From Syntrophomonadaceae bacterium (GTDB lineage Bacteria > Bacillota > Ch66 > Ch109): a stretch of DNA of 16,600 nt. The notes under the pieces were generated by a model, which was not told the origin of the DNA, did no database searches, and worked only from the letters and a program-made list of their open reading frames with translations. The stretch is taken from NCBI GenBank assembly GCA_012512295.1, contig JAAZDI010000089.1:1-16600 (forward strand), in the 5' to 3' direction. Shown in pieces: positions 1-7,102 of this stretch (positions are counted from its first letter, which is position 1; each line of letters begins with the position of its first letter). The translations under genes and the position numbers were made by a program.

Positions 1-74
1 GGGCAGTTTCTGCGGTGCTAAAGTTCTACTTCTATTTCAGTCAGTTCTTTCCTGTAGGCTTAGATACGGCGCTC

Positions 75-1097
75 CTAAAACTGCTGCAGGAATCTGAGGT
101 CGTTTTCAAAGAGGAGGCGCATGTCGTCGATACCGTATTTGAGCATGGCTATTCGTTCGACACCCATGCCGAAGGCAAAGCCGGAGACTTTCTCCGGGTC
201 GTAACCGGCTATTTCCAAGACGCGGGGGTGAACCATGCCGGCTCCCAGGATCTCAAGCCAGCCGGTATAGGAACAAGTGCGGCAGCCGGCGCCGTGGCAC
301 ATCCCACAAGAGACGTCAACTTCGGCGCTCGGTTCGGTAAACGGGAAAAAGCTAGGCCGCAAACGAATCTCCCGGTCCTGCCCAAACATCTGACGGGCAA
401 AAGCGAGCAAAGTGCCTTTCAGGTCCGCTAAACTGACCTGCCGGTCAATCAAAAATCCCTCTACCTGCTGAAACATTGGGGAATGAGTGGCATCATCATC
501 TCGTCGGTAGACCTTGCCCGGGGCAATAATCCGTACTGGCACCTCTGGTACCCGGGCTTCATAGGTTCGGGCCTGGACCGGTGAGGTATGGGTACGCAGA
601 AGGATTTCCGGAGTAATGTAGAAAGAATCCTGCATATCCCGGGCTGGATGATCCTTAGGGATGTTTAATGCTTCAAAGTTATAATAATCCAGTTCCACTT
701 CCGGGCCCTCGACAATCTCAAAACCCATGCCGAGAAAGATCCCTTGTATTTCATCCATAATCTGGGTTAACGGATGCCGTCGGCCTAAACCAATCCGGCG
801 ACCTGGCAAAGTGACATCTAGGGCTTCTTCTCTTAACTTTTTCGTTTTTTCCTGCTCTTTGATTTGCCGAGTTTTGCTTTGAATCTGTTCTTCTAGATAA
901 TCACGCACCTCATTTGCTTGCTTCCCCACTAACGGGCGTTCTTCGGCCGAGAGACGTCCCATGCCGCGTAAGACCTGGGTTAATTCGCCTTTTTTGCCCA
1001 GATAGCGGACGCGAATTTCATTTAATGCTGGCAGATCAATGGCTGTCTTAATCATTTCCTCTGCTTCTGCCTGAATCTTCCGTAACTGCTCAAGCAA
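75..1097 (-). CDS. pheS: Phenylalanyl-tRNA synthetase alpha subunit
   Basis: Class II aminoacyl-tRNA synthetase subunit that, with PheT as an alpha2-beta2 tetramer in the cytoplasm, charges tRNA-Phe. The 340-residue product has the usual family length. Residues 1-95 form the N-terminal coiled-coil arm. Motif 1 lies around HPARDMQDSFY (150-160), motif 2 around VYRRDDDATHSPMFQQVEGF (196-215), and motif 3 around GFAFGMGVERIAMLKYG (306-322). A CxxC-x4-CxxC knuckle (C264, C267, C272, C275) precedes WLEILGAGMVHP, as in many bacterial PheS. The start is TTG at 1097, with AGGAGG eight bases upstream and no better ATG. The gene lies behind a Phe T-box leader. pheT normally follows directly, but no start codon for it is visible in the remaining 74 bases, so it must begin beyond the window edge or lie elsewhere. 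The identification is secure; the absence of pheT is only an edge effect as far as can be seen. Confidence 0.97.
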   Translation of the reverse strand: MLEQLRKIQAEAEEMIKTAIDLPALNEIRVRYLGKKGELTQVLRGMGRLSAEERPLVGKQANEVRDYLEEQIQSKTRQIKEQEKTKKLREEALDVTLPGRRIGLGRRHPLTQIMDEIQGIFLGMGFEIVEGPEVELDYYNFEALNIPKDHPARDMQDSFYITPEILLRTHTSPVQARTYEARVPEVPVRIIAPGKVYRRDDDATHSPMFQQVEGFLIDRQVSLADLKGTLLAFARQMFGQDREIRLRPSFFPFTEPSAEVDVSCGMCHGAGCRTCSYTGWLEILGAGMVHPRVLEIAGYDPEKVSGFAFGMGVERIAMLKYGIDDMRLLFENDLRFLQQF

Positions 1098-1260
1098 TTC
1101 CTTTGCCTCCTTTTATTACTTTTATTATTTTTTATTATAGATAAGAGATTTTATAGATAAAGAAAACTTGGCTTATATCAAGCCATTGGCGCAGGTGAAA
1201 GCCCTAGTTTCACTTACTTATCTTATAATCAGAAAGATCACTTATTCTTTCTGATTATGC
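1098..1260 (-). other. Post-terminator leader with three hairpins before pheS
   Basis: Between the T-box terminator and the pheS ribosome binding site, the minus strand holds three consecutive hairpins. The first is a perfect 13-bp stem (1225-1237 with 1246-1258, loop of 8), only two bases beyond the terminator's T-run. The second is a 6-bp stem (1195-1200 with 1208-1213). The third is a 6-bp stem (1169-1174 with 1180-1185). None is followed by a T-run. The rest is AT-rich. These may stabilise or process the mRNA after antitermination; this is inference from symmetry only. Confidence 0.45.
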
Positions 1261-1291
1261 AAAAAAGCTTTCGTCCCAGGGACGAAAGCTT
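1261..1291 (-). terminator. Intrinsic terminator of the pheS T-box
   Basis: A hairpin of AAGCTTTCGTCCC (1265-1277) with GGGACGAAAGCTT (1279-1291) is followed on the minus strand by a run of six T. It is the attenuator that the T-box switches; the antiterminator would use the T-box bases just upstream. Confidence 0.9.
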
Positions 1292-1549
1292 ACTTCCGCG
1301 GTACCACCCTTGTTAATCTAGATAACGATTTGCCTAGATTTCTGTTTCTAGATTCACTCAAACTGATCTGGTCTTCCTAGTAACGGTGGAAGGTCCGGCC
1401 AAACCTACCAGAACCATTCGTCTATTTAAGACGTTGACCCTTCAGCCGGCTGTTTGTGGGTGAATTCCCTGGACTTATGCTTAAAGACCCTCTCAATCAT
1501 GGAGCCTCCTCCCTGTAAGTCCCCCTCCAGGTACTAGTCCCACGCATTA
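1261..1549 (-). promoter_or_regulatory. T-box riboswitch (tRNA-Phe sensing) upstream of pheS
   Basis: The minus-strand leader carries the T-box sequence AAGGGTGGTACCGCGG (about 1296-1311), which pairs with the acceptor end of uncharged tRNA. A Stem I can be drawn. GTGGG/CCCAC (about 1539-1543) closes the base and GGACTTA/TAAGTCC forms the upper helix. The conserved AGTA loop-E motif lies on one side of the specifier loop. The other side reads AATTCA, with TTC (Phe) at 1464-1462 followed by the expected purine. The specifier matches the downstream gene pheS. Directly after the T-box sequence comes an intrinsic terminator, so the expected logic is transcription antitermination when tRNA-Phe is uncharged. 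The family assignment is firm from the motif. The exact 5' end is inferred. Confidence 0.93.
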
Positions 1550-1609
1550 CATTTACTTTATTGTACCATCAATTTACGGTACATGATATAAGCAACTATT
1601 GAACCAGTT

Positions 1610-1687
1610 GCTTCGAAAATCCTCCAAAAAAATTCGGCTGGGAGCATGGAACTGCCACACCCTTCCCTATCCCTCGAGGATATTTCC
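1610..1687 (-). ncRNA. Folded G-rich leader segment or small RNA upstream of the pheS T-box
   Basis: The transcript expected from the 1694 promoter begins with GGAAATATCCTC (1687-1676), which pairs with GAGGATTTTC (1624-1615) in a 10-bp stem with one bulge. It encloses a purine stretch with three GGG tracts plus GG (GGGATAGGGAAGGGTGTGG). A second helix can be drawn from GGG-TG-TGG to CCA-TG-CTCCC. A further inverted repeat (AAGCAACT/AGTTGCTT, about 1590-1613) follows without a T-run. I recognise no known RNA family. It could be an independent small RNA, an extra sensing domain in front of the T-box, or a chance fold. Confidence 0.35.
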
Positions 1688-1693
1688 AGATTG

Positions 1694-1723
1694 ATTATAG
1701 CATATCGCTGAAAGGTAATTCAA
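1694..1723 (-). promoter_or_regulatory. Sigma-A-type promoter upstream of the pheS leader
   Basis: On the minus strand, TTGAAT (1718-1723), an 18-base spacer and TATAAT (1694-1699) are preceded by TG one base before the -10, an extended -10. The predicted transcript starts near 1687, precisely where a folded segment begins. It reads into the pheS T-box about 140 bases downstream. A weaker -10 (TACAAT, 1560-1565) just before the T-box could be an alternative. Confidence 0.7.
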
Positions 1724-1832
1724 GTTATCAAGTTATTTAGATTAATGTTGTTCAAGTATTGTACAATTTTTTCACAACACTTTTCCTTGAATACTCACGA
1801 TGATCAAGGTTTAATAGAATAGGGGGAAAAAA

Positions 1833-2744
1833 ATGATAATCCAAATTTGTAAAAACCTGCATCTTTTGAAAGGGAAAAAACCAACACGATTTCCCTATTG
1901 TAATTGTCTGTTGATTGAAGATAAAATAAGAACTATTATTGATACCGGCTTAGAACTGGCGGTTATCCAAGAGTGCCAACCGGAACGGGTTGAACTGGTT
2001 ATTAATAGCCATAGCCATGAAGACCATACTAATGGCAACCGGGCTTTCTCCCAAGCCCAAATAGCAATCCACCGACTAGATGCTGAGATGATCAGCTCAC
2101 CTGAGGCTTTTACCAATAGTTTTATCGGACGATGGGAAGAATTGATGTCTGTTCCGTTAAACTTTGATATAGATTTTGACTACCCAGAAACCGGCTTAAC
2201 TTTGCAAGACAACCGGGTGGTGCGGTGGCCTGAATCACGAGTTGATCTGACGTTCGATGAAGGGGATATCCTTGATCTGGGTGCCGTGAAATTAACGGTC
2301 ATTCATACTCCAGGCCATACCCCGGGCCATTCCTGTTTCTACTGGGAGCAGGAGGGAATCTTGATCTCGGCAGATATTGATCTGACCCGAAATGGTCCCT
2401 GGTACGGTGATACTACATCCGACCTGGATCAGCTAATTGCCTCTGTCTATCGAATCCGTGATCTCCGGCCCCGCCTTTTAATCCCCGGCCATGGTCGTTT
2501 GGTCACCGATAACCTGCAGCAAAGAGTGGCTGCCTATCTTGATCACATTTTTCAGCGGGATGAAAAGATTCTGCAGGCCCTGCAGCAACCGCAGACCTTA
2601 GCCGAACTAGCTGACCAGCATCTGATTTCCAATGATCCAAGGCCTTTAATTCAGTACTGGGAAAAAGTAATGCTGCTTAAACACTTGGAAAGACTGGAAC
2701 GAAAAGGGCTGATCAAACAAAGCGATGGTCTGTATTATCGGTAA
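1833..2744 (+). CDS. Metallo-beta-lactamase-fold hydrolase with C-terminal winged-helix-like region
   Basis: This 303-residue cytoplasmic protein is predicted to be a di-metal hydrolase of the metallo-beta-lactamase superfamily; the substrate is unknown. Metal-ligand motifs are clear. H60xH62xD64H65 is the HxHxDH motif. H158/H162/H166 fall in a TPGHTPGHS segment, D181 and D183 in SADID, and H220 in PGHG. About 75 residues follow the catalytic domain and end in a helical, Leu/Lys/Glu-rich stretch (about 275-303) resembling the winged helix seen in the LACTB2-like branch. The start is ATG, preceded by AGGGGG about six bases upstream. It stands alone on the plus strand, between pheS and the rRNA methylase gene, and converges on the latter with an eight-base gap and no clear terminator. 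Glyoxalase II-like, LACTB2-like nuclease or other esterase activity are all possible. Confidence 0.88.
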   Translation: MIIQICKNLHLLKGKKPTRFPYCNCLLIEDKIRTIIDTGLELAVIQECQPERVELVINSHSHEDHTNGNRAFSQAQIAIHRLDAEMISSPEAFTNSFIGRWEELMSVPLNFDIDFDYPETGLTLQDNRVVRWPESRVDLTFDEGDILDLGAVKLTVIHTPGHTPGHSCFYWEQEGILISADIDLTRNGPWYGDTTSDLDQLIASVYRIRDLRPRLLIPGHGRLVTDNLQQRVAAYLDHIFQRDEKILQALQQPQTLAELADQHLISNDPRPLIQYWEKVMLLKHLERLERKGLIKQSDGLYYR

Positions 2745-2752
2745 TAAGCTCA

Positions 2753-3646
2753 TTAGAATCTAGCTGACCGTTGCCGCCGCGCTTCAAAAAGCAGAATTGC
2801 GCCGGCAACAGCCACATTCAGTGATTCAACCTCACCGGCGAGGGGGATATTCACAACTTCCTGACTGGCCAACTTAAGGGATTCAGCTAAACCACTGCCC
2901 TCATTACCCAGCAAGATCGCCAACGGAACCGTCAAGTCGGCTTGATAATAGGGTTTAGAGACACCGACCTCTGTCGCTACTAACTTAAGACCGGCCTGGC
3001 TTAACTCTAATACCTGGACATAATCAATTTCAGTGGCTAAAGGAACGCGAAAAATTGACCCCATCGTCGACCGCAGAACCTTCGCACTAAAAGGATCGAC
3101 GGTCCCACGGGTTAGCCAGACCTCGTCAACCCCCGCTGCTTCTGCTGTTCTCAGCAAAGTGCCCAAGTTTCCCGGGTCCTGGATTCGATCCAACACCAAA
3201 ATTAACGGAGGCAGTGTCTTATTACTTTGTCTAAGCAGCTGGGTTAAATCTGTTAAACGATTCGCCGTCTCACTTGTTTTGGCCCGCCGAACCACCCCAA
3301 CTATCCCCTGGGGACTCACGGTCTCCGCCATGACTTCCAGGACCCGCGGAGGGACTGTATACACCTTACTCCCTATCTTTCTAAGCTCTCTAAACAAATT
3401 ATAGATTCGTTGCGTTTGCACCAGTTCCGAAGACACAAACACTGTTTCCAAAGTAAACTGGGCGGTTGTTCTAGCTGATACTTTTGCGGCTGTTTTAGCA
3501 GTTGCCTTGACTGCTTCCTCAAGTAGCCGGACGCCTTCGATCACAAACCGTCCCTCTTGCTCTCGAAATTTCCGTTGACTCAAGGCCCGAACATATTTCA
3601 CCAGGGAATTATGCCGTGACGTAATACGTTGTTCCAAATTCGCCAA
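2753..3646 (-). CDS. SpoU/TrmH-family RNA 2'-O-methyltransferase (YsgA-like)
   Basis: Predicted S-adenosylmethionine-dependent ribose 2'-O-methyltransferase acting on rRNA or tRNA. Residues 1-110 form the N-terminal substrate-binding domain (start MANLEQRITSRHNSLVKY). The SPOUT domain follows, with motif 1 VLDRIQDPGNLGTLLRTAEA (151-170), motif 2 LLGNEGSGL (245-253) and motif 3 IPLAGEVESLNVAVAGA (267-283). Together these make the knotted cofactor site, and the length of 297 is typical. The start is TTG at 3646 with AAGGA about six bases upstream; no ATG is better placed. In Bacillus the orthologue ysgA sits just upstream of pheS; here it follows rplT, behind a terminator, and a plus-strand hydrolase gene separates it from pheS. 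The exact methylated nucleotide cannot be read from sequence. Confidence 0.93.
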   Translation of the reverse strand: MANLEQRITSRHNSLVKYVRALSQRKFREQEGRFVIEGVRLLEEAVKATAKTAAKVSARTTAQFTLETVFVSSELVQTQRIYNLFRELRKIGSKVYTVPPRVLEVMAETVSPQGIVGVVRRAKTSETANRLTDLTQLLRQSNKTLPPLILVLDRIQDPGNLGTLLRTAEAAGVDEVWLTRGTVDPFSAKVLRSTMGSIFRVPLATEIDYVQVLELSQAGLKLVATEVGVSKPYYQADLTVPLAILLGNEGSGLAESLKLASQEVVNIPLAGEVESLNVAVAGAILLFEARRQRSARF

Positions 3647-3691
3647 CCCTCTTCCTTGACTGGGACCGTTAAACCGTCCCGTGTGCCTATA

Positions 3692-3727
3692 TAAAAAGGA
3701 GCATGGTTATAACTTCACCATACTCCT
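3692..3727 (-). terminator. Intrinsic terminator of the infC-rpmI-rplT operon
   Basis: Minus-strand hairpin AGGAGTATGGT...ACCATGCTCCT (one mismatch, loop about nine bases) followed by TTTTT, 47 bases after the rplT stop. It separates the ribosomal operon from the methylase gene. A second small inverted repeat (GGGAC/GTCCC, 3662-3680) without a T-run follows in the methylase leader. Confidence 0.85.
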
Positions 3728-3773
3728 ATCTAAGCGTATCCACTCAAACGAAAAATTAAATCCTCTATTTACT

Positions 3774-4133
3774 CTATTTGTTTAGTTTTTGTTTGGCTGT
3801 ATCTACCAGTCGACCAAAGGCCGGCAGATCATTGACCGCCAAATCAGCCAGCATTTTCCGGTTTATCTCAACTCCCGCCTGTTTTAGGCCAAACATTAAC
3901 CTGCTGTAAGACAGACCATTCATTCTGGCCGCGGCGTTAATCCGCGCAATCCAAAGTTTACGGAAATCACCCTTCTTTTCCTTACGGTGGGCATAAGCAT
4001 AGCTCAGTGATTTAAGTATTTGGTGACTGGCAATTCGATAACATCGGGATTTAGCCCCCCGGTATCCGCGAGCTAATTTAAGCACCTTTTTCCGTCTGCG
4101 GCGGGTGATAGGGCCCCCTTTAACCCTGGGCAT
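3774..4133 (-). CDS. rplT: 50S ribosomal protein L20
   Basis: Primary-binding protein of the large subunit, needed for early 23S rRNA folding; in Firmicutes it also represses its own operon by binding the infC leader. The 119-residue product has the full family length. It begins MPRVKGGPITRRRRKKVLKL, and GYRGAKSRCYRIA and AHRKEKKGDFRKLWIARINAA are diagnostic. The C-terminal globular half (about 60-119) is the part known to bind leader RNA. The start is ATG at 4133 with AGGAGG nine bases upstream. Last gene of the infC-rpmI-rplT operon, 35 bases after rpmI, followed by an intrinsic terminator. Confidence 0.98.
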   Translation of the reverse strand: MPRVKGGPITRRRRKKVLKLARGYRGAKSRCYRIASHQILKSLSYAYAHRKEKKGDFRKLWIARINAAARMNGLSYSRLMFGLKQAGVEINRKMLADLAVNDLPAFGRLVDTAKQKLNK

Positions 4134-4168
4134 AGGCGGTACCTCCTTTAGAACAAAAATTATTTTAA

Positions 4169-4366
4169 CTAAGCATAAGGAATTAAACGAGCAATTCGTT
4201 GGGCATCAGCTGCACTAACCATGGTACCCTGCCGTAAGTTGCGCTTCCGCTTGGCTGTTTTCTTTTCCAAAATATGATTTTTAAACGCCTTTGCTCGCTT
4301 TATCTTGCCGGTACCGGTTTTCTTAAATCTCTTAGCAGCTCCTCTATGTGTCTTAATCTTGGGCAC
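4169..4366 (-). CDS. rpmI: 50S ribosomal protein L35
   Basis: Small basic large-subunit protein of 65 residues. It starts MPKIKTHRGAAKRFKKTGTG and ends RQGTMVSAADAQRIARLIPYA-like, matching the family over its whole length. I place the start at GTG (4366), which gives the universal M-PKIKTHRG start and lies six bases after GGAGGAG. A longer reading frame from an upstream ATG adds 14 residues that do not match L35 and include the Shine-Dalgarno sequence, so it is rejected. Middle gene of infC-rpmI-rplT, with only 38 bases between the infC stop and its start. Confidence 0.97.
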   Translation of the reverse strand: MPKIKTHRGAAKRFKKTGTGKIKRAKAFKNHILEKKTAKRKRNLRQGTMVSAADAQRIARLIPYA

Positions 4367-4404
4367 GATAACTCCTCCTCTCTTCCAAAATATTCTATAT
4401 ATAT

Positions 4405-4917
4405 TCATTCATGCTTGGGAGACAGGATCATGATCATATTGCGTCCTTCAAGCTTGGCTTCTCTCTCAACGTTAGCTATATCTTTTAACATTTCGGCCAT
4501 TTGTTCACAAAGCTGTTTTCCCAAGGCTGGATGAGTAATTTCGCGCCCTCTAAACATGACTGTGACTTTTACTTTATCCCCATCCTTCAGGAAGCGCTCC
4601 GCGTTTCTCGTCTTGACTTCCAAGTCATGGCTCTCAATTTTGGGTCGGATCTTAACCTCTTTAACAGTAATGATTTTTTGCTTCTTCCGCGCTTCCCGCT
4701 CACGCTTTGATTGCTCATACCGAAATTTTCCGTAGTCCATCAGCCGGCAAACCGGGGGCTTCGCCGTTGGAGCAACCTCTACCAGGTCCAACCCCTTTTC
4801 CAGACTAACGCGCAAAGCCTCTTTAATTGGAAAAATACCTAACTGCTCTCCATTTTCCCCGACTAAGCGAACCTCCCGGGCCCTAATCTCGTCATTGATT
4901 CTCAGGTCTTTGCTGAT
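4405..4917 (-). CDS. infC: Translation initiation factor IF-3, non-canonical AUC start
   Basis: IF3 binds the 30S subunit, prevents premature 50S joining and proofreads the start codon. The 170-residue protein begins (M)SKDLRINDEIRAREVRLVG. The N domain spans about 1-75, a Lys/Arg-rich linker (YEQSKREREARKKQK) about 75-95, and the C domain holds RPKIESHDLEVKTRNAERFL and VMFRGREITHP. The Bacillus protein starts with the same ISKD context at an AUU codon. Here the equivalent codon is ATC (4917-4915), with GGAGGT eight bases upstream and no in-frame ATG, GTG or TTG nearby. The only upstream in-frame GTG (4971) lies inside the leader terminator hairpin and cannot be the normal start. A rare start codon lets IF3 limit its own synthesis, so use of AUC fits the known autoregulation. 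Confidence 0.96.
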   Translation of the reverse strand: MSKDLRINDEIRAREVRLVGENGEQLGIFPIKEALRVSLEKGLDLVEVAPTAKPPVCRLMDYGKFRYEQSKREREARKKQKIITVKEVKIRPKIESHDLEVKTRNAERFLKDGDKVKVTVMFRGREITHPALGKQLCEQMAEMLKDIANVEREAKLEGRNMIMILSPKHE

Positions 4918-5104
4918 GTGACGCCACCTCCACCCATTATTTAAAAATAAAAAAGCGGGAGAATTTTCCACCCGCTAAAGCGATACTACTTCCATATCAA
5001 AAAGTAATACATTCTAAAACCTTACCAGCAATCCTTGAGATACCGTAAGGTGAGAAGCGGATGGCTTCTTCTTAAACATTAAGACTTCTATATTATCTAT
5101 AACA
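4918..5104 (-). promoter_or_regulatory. L20-type autoregulatory leader of infC-rpmI-rplT
   Basis: The ~187-nt leader between the infC promoter and its start holds two hairpins. One is AGAAGC/GCTTCT (5064-5069 with 5053-5058). The other is a longer stem CCTTAC/GTAAGG (5045-5050 with 5020-5025). A terminator follows at 4949-4976. This matches the arrangement of the Firmicutes L20 leader, where L20 binds a mimic of its 23S site and promotes termination. The gene context and architecture are seen. The L20 mimicry itself is inferred from the family, not aligned. Confidence 0.78.
4949..4976 (-). terminator. Attenuator terminator in the infC leader
   Basis: Minus strand: AGCGGG (4976-4971), loop region, then CCCGCT (4959-4954) followed by TTTTTTATTTTT. 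It lies only about 30 bases upstream of the infC Shine-Dalgarno sequence, as expected for a premature terminator controlled by L20. Confidence 0.85.
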
Positions 5105-5110
5105 AAAGAA

Positions 5111-5139
5111 ATTATAACAGGCCAGGCAAGTCATGTCAA
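5111..5139 (-). promoter_or_regulatory. Consensus sigma-A promoter of infC-rpmI-rplT
   Basis: Minus strand TTGACA (5139-5134), a 17-base spacer and TATAAT (5116-5111) match the vegetative consensus exactly. It lies between the thrS stop and the infC leader, giving a start near 5104. There is no evident terminator after thrS, so read-through transcription is also likely. Confidence 0.93.
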
Positions 5140-5168
5140 CGCTAAATCAGTATACTTATTATATTTCA

Positions 5169-7085
5169 CTATGCCCGGCTGTTCCAGGTACTTTCCGCCT
5201 GCAATTGAGCTACAAAAGTGGTTAACGATATTGCTCCCAGATCACCCTTAGCCCGATCTCGAACTGCTACTAAGCTATTTTCCTGCTCCTTATCGCCTAC
5301 CACTAGAAGATACGGTATCTTGGCCAATTGTCCTTCTCTGATTTTGTAGCCAACCTTCTCACTGCGGTCATCAATGTCCACTCGGAAACCCTGGGCGGCC
5401 AGATTAGTGCCCACGGTCCGGGCATATTCATGGTGCCGTTCGGTAATTGGGATTACTCGAGCTTGAATTGGAGCCAACCAGGTCGGAAAAGCCCCGGCAT
5501 AGTGTTCGATCAAAATCCCGATAAACCGTTCGATGCTCCCAAAAGCCACCCGGTGAATCATTACTGGACGATGCCGCTGCCCATCTTCGCCAATGTAAGT
5601 GAGATCAAATTTCTCCGGCATCTGGAAATCAAGTTGGATCGTCCCGCACTGCCAGGTTCGGCCGATGGAGTCACGCAGGTGAAAGTCAATCTTTGGCCCA
5701 TAAAAAGCCCCATCACCCTCATTTACCTTGTACTCCATCCCTTTTTCTTCCATGGCTGTGCGCAAGGCATTGGTCGCTTGTTCCCAAGCCTCCGGTGACC
5801 CCATTGACTTCTCGGGCCGAGTCGACAGTTCAACATGGTAGGAAAATCCGAACAGCCGGTAAACCTCATCAACCAAATCGATTACCCCTTTAATCTCCTG
5901 AGTGATCTGAGAGGGCAAGCAAAAGATATGCGCATCATCCTGGGTAAAAGCTCTGACTCGCATCAACCCGTGCAAGACCCCGGATTTTTCATGCCGGTGG
6001 ACCAGACCCATTTCTGCTAAGCGCAGCGGAAACTCCCGATAGCTGTGGAGTTGAGTCCGGTAGACCAGGATCGCCCCCGGGCAATTCATCGGCTTAACGG
6101 CAAAATCATCTTCATCAATCTTTGTAAAATACATGTTCTCTTTATAATGATCCCAGTGGCCAGACTGTTCCCACATTTCCCGGCGCAGGATAATCGGGGT
6201 TCGGATCTCCTGGTAACCCCAGCGCCGGTGTAGTTCCCGCCAGTAACTTTCTAATTGATTGCGGAGGATCATTCCTTTGGGTAAGAAAAAAGGAAAACCT
6301 GGTCCCTCTTCGAGGATGGTAAATAGGCCAAGCTCAGCCCCCAGTTTCCGGTGATCCCGGCGTTTGGCTTCTTCCAGCTGGAACAGATATTGATCGAGGT
6401 CCGCTTTATTAGCAAAAGAGGTCCCGTAAATCCGCTGCAACATTTTATTTTTTTCACTGCCCCGCCAGTAAGCCCCGGCCAAGCTCATTAACTTCAGGGC
6501 TCTAATTTTTCCGGTCGAAGGGACATGGGGACCAGCACACAGGTCGAGAAACTCTCCCTGTTGATACAGGGAGATGGTTGCGTCCTCCGGCAGTTCGTTG
6601 ATCAATTCAACCTTGTAGTTTTCTCCCCGTTCGGTAAAGATGCGGATCGCTTCCTCCCGACTCACCTCTTGCCGCACAAAGGGATAGTCCGCCTTAACAA
6701 TGGCTGCCATCTCTTTCTCAATTCGTTCCAGGTCCTGGGGCGTAAACGATTGAAGACAGTCAAAATCATAATAAAAACCATTTTCAATCGCTGGCCCGAT
6801 CCCCAAGCGGGTACCCGGGAAAAGTTTTTGTACGGCTTGAGCCAAAATATGTGCAGAGCTATGCCGGTAAACCTCACGACCTTCTTCCTGATCAAAAGTC
6901 AGGATTTCCAGTTGACCATCTTCCATTAAGGGGTGGCTTAAATCCTTAATCTGCTCATTAAATTTACCCACTAGAGCCTTAGAGGCTAAGCCCCGGCTAA
7001 TGCTCTCCGCCACCTGGCCGATAGTTGTCCCGACCGGATACTCTCTCACTGATCCATCTTTTAGTGATACTTTAATTGTTTCCAT
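5169..7085 (-). CDS. thrS: Threonyl-tRNA synthetase
   Basis: Class II synthetase charging tRNA-Thr and hydrolysing mischarged Ser-tRNA. The 638-residue protein is full length. It has an N-terminal TGS domain (1-61), then the editing domain with H75xxxH79 and CAGPH (C183, H187). The catalytic core follows. Its zinc ligands are C335 (MNCPG), H386 (DDAHIFC) and H511 (MIHRVAFGS). The C-terminal anticodon-binding domain begins after WLAPIQ. I place the start at ATG 7085 (METIKVSLKDGS), nine bases after AAAGGAG. A 29-residue longer frame exists upstream, but it overlaps the preceding gene and includes the Shine-Dalgarno site. It follows the DUF445 gene by 17 bases, presumably co-transcribed. No T-box is visible in front of this pair, unlike many thrS genes. 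Confidence 0.97.
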   Translation of the reverse strand: METIKVSLKDGSVREYPVGTTIGQVAESISRGLASKALVGKFNEQIKDLSHPLMEDGQLEILTFDQEEGREVYRHSSAHILAQAVQKLFPGTRLGIGPAIENGFYYDFDCLQSFTPQDLERIEKEMAAIVKADYPFVRQEVSREEAIRIFTERGENYKVELINELPEDATISLYQQGEFLDLCAGPHVPSTGKIRALKLMSLAGAYWRGSEKNKMLQRIYGTSFANKADLDQYLFQLEEAKRRDHRKLGAELGLFTILEEGPGFPFFLPKGMILRNQLESYWRELHRRWGYQEIRTPIILRREMWEQSGHWDHYKENMYFTKIDEDDFAVKPMNCPGAILVYRTQLHSYREFPLRLAEMGLVHRHEKSGVLHGLMRVRAFTQDDAHIFCLPSQITQEIKGVIDLVDEVYRLFGFSYHVELSTRPEKSMGSPEAWEQATNALRTAMEEKGMEYKVNEGDGAFYGPKIDFHLRDSIGRTWQCGTIQLDFQMPEKFDLTYIGEDGQRHRPVMIHRVAFGSIERFIGILIEHYAGAFPTWLAPIQARVIPITERHHEYARTVGTNLAAQGFRVDIDDRSEKVGYKIREGQLAKIPYLLVVGDKEQENSLVAVRDRAKGDLGAISLTTFVAQLQAESTWNSRA

Positions 7086-7102
7086 GTGACAATGCTCCTT
7101 TC

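Noticed and set aside
1..74. Start of pheT after pheS
   Set aside because: pheT is expected directly downstream, but the minus strand of these 74 bases has no start codon with a ribosome site and no PheT-like sequence; it may start just outside.
4367..4408. Longer L35 start from an upstream ATG
   Set aside because: The added residues do not resemble L35 and contain the Shine-Dalgarno sequence of the GTG start.
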